Assembly: GCA_041691315.1 (NCBI GenBank)
Contig: JBEPUW010000001.1
Location: 1-64,000 of the forward strand
Length of the DNA stretch: 64,000 nucleotides
Direction: 5' to 3'
Source of the DNA: Poindextera sp041691315
GTDB lineage: Bacteria > Pseudomonadota > Alphaproteobacteria > Caulobacterales > Caulobacteraceae
This document shows, piece by piece, positions 26,077-34,116 of this stretch (positions are counted from its first letter, which is position 1; each line of letters begins with the position of its first letter). The notes under the pieces are model-generated. The model had not been told where the DNA came from, made no database searches, and worked only from the letters and a program-made list of their open reading frames with translations. The translations under genes and the position numbers were made by a program.

Positions 26077-27486
26077 TCAGACCGCGCCCACGAACCGCTT
26101 CGAGGTCAGCCGCCAGGCGGCGATGCAGGCCAGGATGCTGAACGGGACGAAGGCTGCGAACAGCCAGAAGCCGGCGGCGCTGGCGTGCGCCAGGCTCATC
26201 TCGCGTCCGAAGCCCAGGCCGCTGGCGATGGCGCCGGCGGCCGCCGCGCCGACCGCGGCGCCGATCATCGAGGCGGTCGGGACCGAGGCCGAGGCCAGGG
26301 CGCGCTGGGCGTCAGGGGTGTTGGCCACAATGCGGCTGGCGACAAAGGACCAGGCCAGACCGAAGCCGGCCCCTGAGGCCAGGGTCAGTGCGCCGATCAG
26401 CGCCACCGATCCATGCGGCACCGCGATCGTCAGGCCGGCCTGGCCCAGTGCGATCAGCACCACGCCGATGCGGATGGCGCCGCGTCCCGACCCGCGACCG
26501 GCGACGATCAGCGCGGCCAACGTCCAGGACATGGCGCCGCTGGCCAGGATATAGCCCGCGAGGATCGGCGCGGCGCCGTAGAGCCGCTGCAGCAAGGCGG
26601 CGCCGTAGACCGAGAAGCTGACCGTCGCCACGTTCAGGCTGAAGATCATGAACAGCCCGGCGGCGGCGGCGCTTTTCGGGTCGCCGATGGCGCGCGGCAA
26701 AAGGTGGGTCGGGCTGCGGCTGTCGATGCGCAGGAAAAGCCCGAACAGCACCACGCCGATCAACGCCGATGCGGCAGCGAGTGTGGGCGAGCGCCACAGC
26801 CCCGCCCCGCCGATCGCGGCGATGGCGACCGCCAGCACGGCGATCTGAACGAAGGGCGGCCGAGCGGCGTCCCGGTCGGCGGCGGCGGTCGCCGGCACCA
26901 GCAGGCTGGTCGCCGCGATGAAGCCGATCCCTTGCAGGGCGAAGAACCAGAAGGCCCCGCGCCAGAAGCCGGCCTGGGCGAACAGGCCGCCGATCAGCGG
27001 GCTGAACAGGGTGGCCACGCCCCAGATTCCGGCCAGTCCGCTCAACACCCGCGGCCACAGGCCTTGCGGAAAGAGGCTGCTCACCGCGACATAGGAAAGG
27101 CCGATCACCCAGCCGCCGCCGAGGCCCTGCAGCAGCCGTCCGGCCAGAAAGAAGCCCATGGAGGGGGCAAGCGCGCTGCCCGCGCAGCCCAGCGCGTAGG
27201 CGGCTCCGGCGACCGCCATCGCGGTCTTCAGTCCTACGCGCAGCGACAGCCGCCCGGCCGTCGCCCCGCCGAGGATGGAGCCGAGCAGGAAGATGGCCAC
27301 CGCCCAGCCAAAGGCCGAATAGCCGCCGATCTCCCGGGCGGCGCTGGGCATGATGGTCGCGGTCACCAGTTCGTCCGCCGCGCCCAGCCAGGTTCCGGCG
27401 CAGACCAGGGCGAAGCGAGGCAGCCGGCCCTCGATCACCAGGTCGCGCCATCCGATCGCTTGGGTTTCCGCCGGTTCGGCCCTCAT
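26077..27486 (-). CDS. MFS transporter, DHA2/EmrB-like drug exporter type
   Basis: A 469-residue membrane protein with about 12-14 helices. The motif GRLSLRVGLKTAM between helices 2 and 3 is the MFS signature and GRLLQGLGGGWVIGLSYV fits motif C-like exporter segments. ELVTATIMPSAAREIG in helix 1 is typical of drug:proton antiporters of the DHA2 type. The ATG overlaps the stop of the glycosyltransferase gene (27483-27486), so the two are translationally coupled. A role exporting a lipid-linked or small molecule related to that glycosyltransferase is possible, but not shown. Confidence 0.88.
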   Translation of the reverse strand: MRAEPAETQAIGWRDLVIEGRLPRFALVCAGTWLGAADELVTATIMPSAAREIGGYSAFGWAVAIFLLGSILGGATAGRLSLRVGLKTAMAVAGAAYALGCAGSALAPSMGFFLAGRLLQGLGGGWVIGLSYVAVSSLFPQGLWPRVLSGLAGIWGVATLFSPLIGGLFAQAGFWRGAFWFFALQGIGFIAATSLLVPATAAADRDAARPPFVQIAVLAVAIAAIGGAGLWRSPTLAAASALIGVVLFGLFLRIDSRSPTHLLPRAIGDPKSAAAAGLFMIFSLNVATVSFSVYGAALLQRLYGAAPILAGYILASGAMSWTLAALIVAGRGSGRGAIRIGVVLIALGQAGLTIAVPHGSVALIGALTLASGAGFGLAWSFVASRIVANTPDAQRALASASVPTASMIGAAVGAAAAGAIASGLGFGREMSLAHASAAGFWLFAAFVPFSILACIAAWRLTSKRFVGAV

Positions 27487-28985
27487 TTTGCAAACTTGTG
27501 CTTTGCTGATGGGCCAGCGGCCGGCGAGTCGCAGTCAGCGTTGGCCGGGGTGCGGGCCGGACCGCTGGCCAGCAGCACTGCATAAGCGACCCCCGCGCGG
27601 CCTGGATCGCCGCGAAGCTGAACGGGCAAAGGCGTCAGCGCGGTGAAACAGCCGCCGAGGCCCAGGTCGGCGGTGCGGCGATCCAGATCGATCACCACGC
27701 CCGGCTTGGTCAGGTCGGCGCGCCACGAGGGATCGCCGGGCGGATAGCGGTCGCGCTCGCGCAACTCGATGACGGGGCCATGGATCCTGCCGCTCGCGGC
27801 CAGCTCCGCGGTGGTCGCATAGCTGAGGGTCCCGACCCAGGCGGCGTGGTTGGCTAGGCGCAGCGCCTCGACCCGGCTGGCCAGGCTGGACCAGCCGCGG
27901 AAGGCGAGCGCCGGATCGGCGAGGCCGACATCGGTCTCGGCGACGGCCAGATGCACCAGGACCAGCCCCGATATGGCCAGGCCGACCGCCGCGGCGCGCC
28001 GGCGAATCCCGGCCAGATAGCCCTTGTCGGCCACCGCCTCGGCGGCGCAGGCGGCGAGGACGGCCAGGCCCGGATAGAGCGGCGCCGACCAGTGCGCCTC
28101 CGCCCGGTCGTGCAGGCAGTGGACCAGCAGATAGGCGATGAAGGGCACGCTGGTGTTGAGCACCAGGCCCAAATCGACCGGCGCAGGCGTCTTGGTCCGC
28201 CAGACCCCGACCGCGCCGCGCGTGGCGAAATAGGCGATGTACGGGTTCAGCAACACCAGCTGGCCGCCGACGAACCAGAGCAGGTTCATCGGCGCGAAGC
28301 CGTCGGGCGCCGCGCGGCCGAACTGCTTGATGAAGGTGACCCAGTGATGCTCGGCGTTCCAGGCGACATTGACGCCGAACAGGCCGGCGGCGATCAGCAC
28401 CGCCGCCCAGGGCCAGGGCCGAAGCAGAACCCGCCAGCCGCCCGGCTTCAGCACGAGCCAGAGCACCACGCCGGGCGCGATGAACAGGGCCGAGTATTTC
28501 GACAACGTCGCCATGCCGGCGGCCGCGCCCGCCGCCAGCCACCAGGCGCCGCCTCTCGGCCCGCCGGTGCGGGCGAGGCAGGCGAGCGTCAGGGCCCAGA
28601 ACAGGATGTTCGGTGCGTCCGGGATGGCCAGGAAGCCGCCGACCCCAATCAGCAGGGTGGCGTTGAACCAGACCGCCGCGCGCACCGCCGCCCGCTCGCC
28701 GGCGCCGATGCGGCCGGCGATGTCGAAGACCACCAGGCTGGCCAAGCCTGACGAAAGCACCGGCAATAGCCGCACACCGAGCGGATTGTCGCCGGCGAGG
28801 GTCATGCCGGCGCGCACCCACCAGGCGATCATCGGCGGATGGTCGAAATAACCCAACTGCAGGCTACCGGCCCACAGTCGGTAATAGGCCTCGTCCTCGC
28901 TGAGGGGGATGAAGGCCGCGGCCGCCAGCCGGGCCAGGGTCACCGCGACGAGGAAGACGATCAGCGATCGCGGCGGTCTGGCCAT
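27483..28985 (-). CDS. PMT/ArnT-like glycosyltransferase (GT39/GT83 family)
   Basis: A 500-residue membrane protein with about 10-12 helices. The first luminal loop contains PLSEDEAYYRLWAG, where the Asp-Glu pair (31-32) matches the catalytic acid of dolichyl/undecaprenyl-phosphate-sugar transferases, followed by YFDHPPMIAWW. These enzymes transfer a sugar from a polyprenyl phosphate to protein or lipid A on the periplasmic side. It lies 16 bases after a 2OG-oxygenase gene and overlaps the MFS gene. The acceptor cannot be deduced. Confidence 0.88.
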   Translation of the reverse strand: MARPPRSLIVFLVAVTLARLAAAAFIPLSEDEAYYRLWAGSLQLGYFDHPPMIAWWVRAGMTLAGDNPLGVRLLPVLSSGLASLVVFDIAGRIGAGERAAVRAAVWFNATLLIGVGGFLAIPDAPNILFWALTLACLARTGGPRGGAWWLAAGAAAGMATLSKYSALFIAPGVVLWLVLKPGGWRVLLRPWPWAAVLIAAGLFGVNVAWNAEHHWVTFIKQFGRAAPDGFAPMNLLWFVGGQLVLLNPYIAYFATRGAVGVWRTKTPAPVDLGLVLNTSVPFIAYLLVHCLHDRAEAHWSAPLYPGLAVLAACAAEAVADKGYLAGIRRRAAAVGLAISGLVLVHLAVAETDVGLADPALAFRGWSSLASRVEALRLANHAAWVGTLSYATTAELAASGRIHGPVIELRERDRYPPGDPSWRADLTKPGVVIDLDRRTADLGLGGCFTALTPLPVQLRGDPGRAGVAYAVLLASGPARTPANADCDSPAAGPSAKHKFAK

Positions 28986-29001
28986 GCGAGGGTGCGACCG
29001 C

Positions 29002-29646
29002 CTAGGCGGCGCCGGCGCTGGCCGGACGGGCGGGGGAGAGGCGCTTGACCGCCGCGGACAGTCGATGCCGCAGCTTCTGCCACTGTGCGATGCCTTCGGA
29101 GGTGACCCAGTTCATCTGCAGCACCCGCCGGGGCCCGATGAAGCGCTTGTGGCCGTGCCAGGAGTTGTCGGACCGGCGAAAGGCGACCATGGCGCCGAAG
29201 TCGGGCGGCGCCTCGGCGGCATAGTCTTCCAGGTCGTGGTCGTTCCTGAGCAGCCTGAGGCGGCCGCCATCAGGCGCCCAGTCGTCGTTCAGATAGATCA
29301 GGATGGTGACGATCTTCGACTTCGAGTCGGTGTGGATGTCGCCGTCGCTGTCGCCGCACATGCCGCGCACGGTGAAGGTGGTGGCCTTGTCGGCCAGGTC
29401 CAGGCCGAACTTTTGCTCGATGGCGCGGCGAAACGGCTCACCCTTCAGCTCATCGATCAGCCCCGCCAGGGCGCCCTTGACCTCGACATCCTCAAGTGCG
29501 AACGAGCCCGGCTTGGCGATGGCCGGATAGGCCTCGGCGATCCCAAGCCGCGTCTCCGGCCGCACGAAGCGTTGCAGCACCAGATAGTCGAACGGATCGT
29601 GGTTCAGCGGCGCGGCGGTCAGCGCATCGATGTCGAGAAAACCCAT
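29002..29646 (-). CDS. 2-oxoglutarate/Fe(II)-dependent oxygenase, paralog 1
   Basis: A 214-residue double-stranded beta-helix oxygenase. Iron ligands are the His and Asp of GDIHTDSKSKIVTIL and the second His in SWHGHKRF, and the Arg of GPRRVLQMNWV should bind 2-oxoglutarate. It is the first gene of the minus run leading into the glycosyltransferase and is divergent from the ELM1-like gene. A second oxygenase of the same general type lies on the other side of that gene (30664-31377). Substrate unknown; hydroxylation of a surface sugar or lipid is a reasonable guess from the neighbourhood. Confidence 0.85.
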   Translation of the reverse strand: MGFLDIDALTAAPLNHDPFDYLVLQRFVRPETRLGIAEAYPAIAKPGSFALEDVEVKGALAGLIDELKGEPFRRAIEQKFGLDLADKATTFTVRGMCGDSDGDIHTDSKSKIVTILIYLNDDWAPDGGRLRLLRNDHDLEDYAAEAPPDFGAMVAFRRSDNSWHGHKRFIGPRRVLQMNWVTSEGIAQWQKLRHRLSAAVKRLSPARPASAGAA

Positions 29647-29749
29647 TTCCGCTCCTTTCCGCCCGCCCGACGCAACAGTCCCATATCGTAAGCCTAATTC
29701 CTTTGGCTATAGGCTGGCCTATGTGCGGCATCCGGATGATTTGGGCGAC

Positions 29750-30712
29750 ATGGCCCCGCTGACCACCTGGTTCATGACCACAGGCGAGGCGGGTTTCCGC
29801 AGCCAGGCCCGCGGGCTGGCCGAGCGGCTGACCCCCGATCCGCGCGAGCTGGTCGTTGGCCTGCGGTTTCCCTGGAACCGGCTGCCGGTCGCGCTGACGC
29901 CCAACCCCTTCGCCCTGCTCGACCCGGCGCGCGACCGGCCGGCGCCGCCATGGCCGGACCTGCTGATCTCCTGCGGCCGGCGCACGGTGGCGCTGGCCAT
30001 GGCCATCCGGCGCGCCAGCGAACGCCGCACCCTGGCCGTCCACGTACAGGACCCGCTGGCCCGGCCGGACGGCTTCGACCTGGTCATCGCCATGCAGCAC
30101 GACGCGGTCTCAGGCCCCAACGTCCTGAAGGTGGTCACCGCCCTGCACGGGGTCACGGCGGAAAAGCTGGCCGAGGCGGGTGGGGCCTGGCGCGACCGGC
30201 TCGGCGCCGGCCCCGCGCCGCTGGCGGGCGTGCTGATCGGCGGACCGACCGGCGGCAGGCTCTTTCCGACGGCTGCCTTCATCGCGGCCTTGAAGCGGCT
30301 GAGGACCGCAGGCGCCCGGTTGGCCATCGCGCCGTCCCGCCGCACGCCGCCGGCTCTGGTCGCCGCCGTCGAAACGGCTTTCGCCGGCGATCCGCACGTT
30401 TTCATCTGGGATCGGCAGAGCGACAATCCCTATCTCGGCATATTGGCGCTGGCCGATCGGCTGATGGTCACCAGCGACAGCGTGTCGATGATCTCTGAGG
30501 CCCTGGCCTCCGGCCATCCGGTCGAGGTGTTCGGCGAGCCGCAGAACGCGCGGCATGCCCGGTTCTTGCGCACCCTTTTCGACGAACGGCTGATCGACCC
30601 CTTCACCGGCGGCCCCGTCGCGGCGCGCGACCGGCGGCCGGTCGACGCGACCGACTCTGCCGCTCAGGCGGTGCGCAGGCTGCTGGACGCGCGAACCGGA
30701 GCGGTGTTGTAG
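29750..30712 (+). CDS. ELM1/GtrOC1-family putative glycosyltransferase
   Basis: A 320-residue protein of the ELM1 (formerly DUF1022) group. Indicators are the opening TTGEAGFRSQARGLAE, LLISCGRRTVALAMAIRR and the late TSDSVSMISEALASGHPVEVF, which resemble nucleotide-sugar sites of GT-B enzymes. Bacterial members have been linked to lipopolysaccharide core assembly (recalled). An upstream ATG at 29630 would overlap the divergent oxygenase start; the ATG at 29750 leaves a 103-bp divergent interval and starts where homologues do. The 3-prime end overlaps the converging second oxygenase gene by 49 bases. Confidence 0.85.
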   Translation: MAPLTTWFMTTGEAGFRSQARGLAERLTPDPRELVVGLRFPWNRLPVALTPNPFALLDPARDRPAPPWPDLLISCGRRTVALAMAIRRASERRTLAVHVQDPLARPDGFDLVIAMQHDAVSGPNVLKVVTALHGVTAEKLAEAGGAWRDRLGAGPAPLAGVLIGGPTGGRLFPTAAFIAALKRLRTAGARLAIAPSRRTPPALVAAVETAFAGDPHVFIWDRQSDNPYLGILALADRLMVTSDSVSMISEALASGHPVEVFGEPQNARHARFLRTLFDERLIDPFTGGPVAARDRRPVDATDSAAQAVRRLLDARTGAVL

Positions 30713-31377
30713 GCGAGCTGCGAGCGGTCGCGCCACGCGTCGGTGACATAGTTGACGATCACCGACTTGCGCACCCCGTCGATCCTGCGCTTCTCGAACC
30801 CGTGCCAGGTGTGGTCGCCCGGCACGAACATCAGCGCCTGATTGCGGACAAACGGCGCGCGTTTGGCCCAACGGTCGGCGGCGGCGTAGATATCGGTGCC
30901 CAGATCCTCCTGGCCCGGTTCGGCCAGATAGTAGAGCAGGGTCACCAGTTTCGCGCCCTCGTCGGTATGCGGCTGGAGCCAGAAGCCGTCGATGTCCTGG
31001 GCGAATTCGACGCGCAGATAGCTGCCGTCGAGATCGACCCCGATGGCGTTGGCGAACATCGCCACCGTGTCTGGATCGTGGAAGGCGCGTGCGACCGCGG
31101 CGCAGACCGGGCGGGTTCCGATGGTCTCGTCGTTGAAATAGGTGCGGGTATCGTTGTGCAGTTCGCGCTTGCCGGAGACGCCGTCCAGCGCCGGCGCCTT
31201 GAACGGCAGCTCGAACAGCGCGTCCACGATCGTATCCGGAAAGACGTTCGTCAGGGTCCAGTGATGATAGGGGGTCTCGGATATCGCCGCGGCGGCCAGG
31301 CTGGCGCCGATCTGGGCCTTGATGGCCGCGACATCGGCATCGACGCTGCGAACCTTGGAATCGGCTAGGGCGGGCAC
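30664..31377 (-). CDS. 2-oxoglutarate/Fe(II)-dependent oxygenase, paralog 2
   Basis: A 237-residue protein with iron ligands in WLQPHTDEGAKLVTLLYYL (His, Asp) and WHGFEKRRIDGVRKSVIVNYV (His; Arg for 2-oxoglutarate). It shares the overall layout with the product of 29002-29646, including the closing VxNYVT/MNWVT strand. LRVEFAQDIDGFWLQPHTD is typical of prolyl-hydroxylase-like bacterial oxygenases that act on small molecules or glycans. It converges on the ELM1-like gene. Substrate unknown. Confidence 0.85.
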   Translation of the reverse strand: MPALADSKVRSVDADVAAIKAQIGASLAAAAISETPYHHWTLTNVFPDTIVDALFELPFKAPALDGVSGKRELHNDTRTYFNDETIGTRPVCAAVARAFHDPDTVAMFANAIGVDLDGSYLRVEFAQDIDGFWLQPHTDEGAKLVTLLYYLAEPGQEDLGTDIYAAADRWAKRAPFVRNQALMFVPGDHTWHGFEKRRIDGVRKSVIVNYVTDAWRDRSQLAYNTAPVRASSSLRTA

Positions 31378-31739
31378 TTCAACAATCCATTTTCAAGCGG
31401 CATTGCCGCCGACGCGCGAGCCTAGATGCCATAGTTCGTGCCCGGATGCGACAAGCGGCGCTGGCTGCGCGGCTAAGAGGCTTGGTCGAAAGAGGGAAGG
31501 TGTCGGCCGATCGGTGTCCACCGATCCAGGAGGGGCTGGGGGGGCTGTTCAGGATCCGGGACCCGCGAACAACCAATCAGCCGACGAGTGTCTTATCGCC
31601 ACCCCATGAGGCCGCGCCGCGACCGGAATTAGGCCATTTCACGGCTCAACCGTCTGTGTTCGAAGCGCAACAGTTTGCCAGCATCGCAACCGTGACCATG
31701 ATGGCGGCTTCCCGGCAGGCCCCGGATCGGTCAGAAATA

Positions 31740-31840
31740 CAACTGAATTGAACTTCGCGGGGTCGTTGAGACGGCCTCGTTGGGGTGAGGGGAGTTTCGT
31801 GGGCAGGCTCCCGAACGATGCGTCCCAAGGACGTATTTTT
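31740..31840 (+). ncRNA. Candidate small RNA ending at a hairpin terminator
   Basis: A TTGAAC hexamer at 31749-31754 and a GC-rich, structure-prone stretch (GGGGAG at 31789 facing GCTCCC at 31807) precede the terminator at 31818-31840. No protein gene on the plus strand upstream would need that terminator. The 5-prime end is a guess and no known RNA family (6S, 4.5S, tmRNA, RNase P) was recognised. Confidence 0.25.
31818..31840 (+). terminator. Intrinsic terminator hairpin
   Basis: The stem ATGCGTCC / GGACGTAT (8 bp, one G-T pair) closes a CAA loop and runs into five T residues. This is a good rho-independent terminator on the plus strand with no annotated gene directly upstream. Confidence 0.5.
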
Positions 31841-31870
31841 CGGGCCGCGGAACAGCACTGAGCCGAACTT

Positions 31871-31897
31871 AAGGGCGACCCGCAGGGTCGCCCTTTT
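31871..31897 (+). terminator. Strong GC-rich terminator hairpin
   Basis: A perfect 11-bp stem (31871-31881 with 31885-31895) with loop GCA is followed by a short T run (31893-31896). It lies 30 bases after the weaker hairpin and may be a back-up terminator. The symmetric AAGGG/CCCTT ends mean it could act in either direction. Confidence 0.6.
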
Positions 31898-32054
31898 GCG
31901 TTGTGGCCGCGACCGCACGCCCGCCACATCCGCAAGCTGGGTTGCGCGATCCGGCGGCTTGCGCCCTAAGTCGCCTGTCACTTGGGTCGACAGCGGCGGG
32001 AGGACGACGAGGCGATGATCGAGCGGACGCGGGTTTGCGCGGGGCGCCTCTCGC

Positions 32055-33023
32055 TTGACTGAGGTCTCCATCCTGGCGGCTGCCGAACAGGCGCCGACGC
32101 TGTCCCCGCCGGTGCTGTCGGTTCGCCGGCTGGCCAAGCGATTCGGCCAGCGACCGGCAGTCGTCGACGTCTCGCTCGATCTGGCACCGGCTGAGGTGCT
32201 GGGCTTCGTCGGCCCCAACGGAGCGGGCAAGACCACCACCTTGCGCATCCTGGCCGGGCTGCTGCGCGCCGATTCCGGCGAGGGCCAGGTGCTCGGTCAC
32301 AACATCATGGCCAGCGGCGGCGACCACCGGAAGCTGGTCGGCTACATGCCGCAGAAGCTGGCCCTCTATGGCGAGCTGAGCGTGGCGGAGAACCTGCGCT
32401 TTCGCGCTGAGGTCTATGAGGTCCCCGATGCCAGGCGCGCGGTGACCGCTGCGATCGAGGATTTCGACCTCGGGCGGTTTCGCAAGGAGCCGGCGTCGAG
32501 CCTCTCCGGCGGCTGGGCGCGGCGGCTGCAGCTGGCGGCGGCGCTGATCCATCGGCCGAAGCTGGTGCTGCTCGACGAGCCGACGTCCGGCCTCGACGCC
32601 GAGTCGCGGCAGGACGTCTGGCGGCGGATCGCCGGCCTGGCCGCGCGCGGCGACAGCGTGGTCATCAACACCCACGACCTGGCCGAGGCCGAGCAGTGCG
32701 GCCGGGTCGCCCTGTTCTCGCGCGGCAGCGTCCTGGCGCTCGGCGATCCGCACGTGCTGGCCGAGACCGCGCCGTTCAAGGCGGTGCTCATCGACGGCGG
32801 CGACGTGCACCGCACCGCTCACCATTTCGACGCCCTTGAAGGCGTAATGGCCACCTACGTCCAGGGCCAGCGCCTGCGGGTGCTGATGCGGCCGGACGTT
32901 TTGGACAAGGTCCGCGCGCGCGCCGCCGAAGCCGGCCTCACCGCCGAGGACACGCCGAAACGCCTGGAGGACGCCGCCTTCGTCCTGGTCAGGGAAAGCC
33001 TGCCGGACGGAACCGCGCCATGA
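32055..33023 (+). CDS. ABC-2 type exporter, ATP-binding subunit
   Basis: A 322-residue ATPase: Walker A GPNGAGKTT (53-61), Q-loop glutamine at 100, signature LSGGW (150-154), Walker B LVLLDEPTSGLD with Glu175, and the switch His207 in NTHDLAEAE. The signature has Trp-Ala in place of the usual Gln-Lys/Gln, as in NatA/YhiH-type subunits. The start is a TTG at 32055; no in-frame ATG exists nearby. The permease gene overlaps by 4 bases (ATGA). Drug, lipid or polysaccharide export is typical of the class; the substrate is unknown. Confidence 0.92.
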   Translation: MTEVSILAAAEQAPTLSPPVLSVRRLAKRFGQRPAVVDVSLDLAPAEVLGFVGPNGAGKTTTLRILAGLLRADSGEGQVLGHNIMASGGDHRKLVGYMPQKLALYGELSVAENLRFRAEVYEVPDARRAVTAAIEDFDLGRFRKEPASSLSGGWARRLQLAAALIHRPKLVLLDEPTSGLDAESRQDVWRRIAGLAARGDSVVINTHDLAEAEQCGRVALFSRGSVLALGDPHVLAETAPFKAVLIDGGDVHRTAHHFDALEGVMATYVQGQRLRVLMRPDVLDKVRARAAEAGLTAEDTPKRLEDAAFVLVRESLPDGTAP

Positions 33024-34108
33024 GCTTCAGTCTCAAGCGCTGCATGGCCGTGGCCCGGGTGGAATCGCTGCAGCTGCTCGCCGACCGGGCGGCGCTGTTC
33101 CTGATCTTCGTGCTGCCGATCTTCCAGATCCTGCTCTACGGCTACGGCATCAGCCTTGAGCCGCGCAACGTGCAGCTGGCCATCGCCACCGACGAGCCGC
33201 GGCTGGTCGCGCCGGCCATGGACGCCATCCGCGGCAACCCCTCGGTGGTCCTGATCAGCGGCGTCGGCGCGGCGGGAACGGCCGAGAAGGCGGTGCACGA
33301 CGGCCGCGCCATGATCGGCGTCGAGGTCGGGCGTGACCCCGCCACCCACGGCGTCCTGGTCCGCATCATCTCCGACGCCGGCGACCCGGCCGAGGTCCGG
33401 CCGGTGGTCGCGGCCCTCTATGCCGGCATCTGGAAAAAGGTCGCCGAGGTCTATGCCGAGGACCAGACGCCGGAGGTGAAGCTGGTCTGGCTGCACGACC
33501 CCGGCGGCCAGAGCTCCTGGGACATCGCGCCCGGCTTGGTCGGGGTGATCGTCATGATCACCATGCTCTTCCTGGGCGCGCTGACCCTGGTCAGGGAACG
33601 CGAGCGCGGCAGTTGGGAGAGCCTGCTGGCGACGCCGGTAGCGCCGGCCGAGGCGCTGGCCGGGAAACTCGCCCCCTATATGGTCATCGGCTTCGTACAG
33701 ACGGTCGTGCTGCTGGGCATCATCCATTGGCTGTTCGCCGTGCCGCTGCCGCCGGCCACCTGGGCGCTGCTGGCCGCGACGCCGCTGTTCGTGGCCTCCT
33801 ACCTGGTGCTCGGCTTCGCCTTTTCCGCCCTGGCCCAGACCCAGATCCAAGCCGTGCAGGCCTCGGCCTTTTCCTACCTGCCGTCGATCCTGCTGTCGGG
33901 CTTCATGTTCCCGTTCAACGGCATGCCGGCCTGGGCCCAAGACGTCGGCGAGACCATCCCGCTCACCCACTATATCCGCGCCACCCGCGACGTTCTTGTA
34001 CGCGGCCAAGGCCCCGCCGTGGTCTGGGCCCACATGCTGCCGGTCCTGGCCTTCACGGTCGTGGCCTTTTGCGTCGCCATCGTCTGCTATCGCCGCCGGC
34101 TGGACTAG
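33020..34108 (+). CDS. ABC-2 type exporter, permease subunit
   Basis: A 362-residue membrane protein with one N-terminal helix (about 24-43), a large extracytoplasmic domain to about residue 175, and five C-terminal helices. This is the YhhJ/YhiH or ABC2_membrane_3 layout, in which the permease acts as a homodimer. The segment LVREREQGSWE-like (LVRERERGSWESLLATPV) after helix 2 is diagnostic. It follows the ATPase with a 4-base overlap and is 8 bases before a kinase-like gene, so the three probably form one transcript. No membrane-fusion protein gene is nearby. Confidence 0.9.
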   Translation: MSFSLKRCMAVARVESLQLLADRAALFLIFVLPIFQILLYGYGISLEPRNVQLAIATDEPRLVAPAMDAIRGNPSVVLISGVGAAGTAEKAVHDGRAMIGVEVGRDPATHGVLVRIISDAGDPAEVRPVVAALYAGIWKKVAEVYAEDQTPEVKLVWLHDPGGQSSWDIAPGLVGVIVMITMLFLGALTLVRERERGSWESLLATPVAPAEALAGKLAPYMVIGFVQTVVLLGIIHWLFAVPLPPATWALLAATPLFVASYLVLGFAFSALAQTQIQAVQASAFSYLPSILLSGFMFPFNGMPAWAQDVGETIPLTHYIRATRDVLVRGQGPAVVWAHMLPVLAFTVVAFCVAIVCYRRRLD

Positions 34109-34116
34109 CGGCGGCC

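Larger units (their letters stand above)
31378..32054. other. Gene-poor interval with hairpins
   Basis: No convincing protein gene lies in these 677 bases: the short open frames lack ribosome sites and family-like sequence. Two intrinsic-terminator-like hairpins (31818-31840 and 31871-31896) lie in the middle. The part before them has no matching protein gene, so a small RNA on the plus strand is possible. The last 150 bases before the ABC transporter start probably hold its promoter, but no clear -35/-10 pair was found. Confidence 0.5.

Noticed and set aside
31446..31751. 101-codon open frame in the gene-poor interval
   Set aside because: No ribosome site, mixed composition and no recognisable domain.
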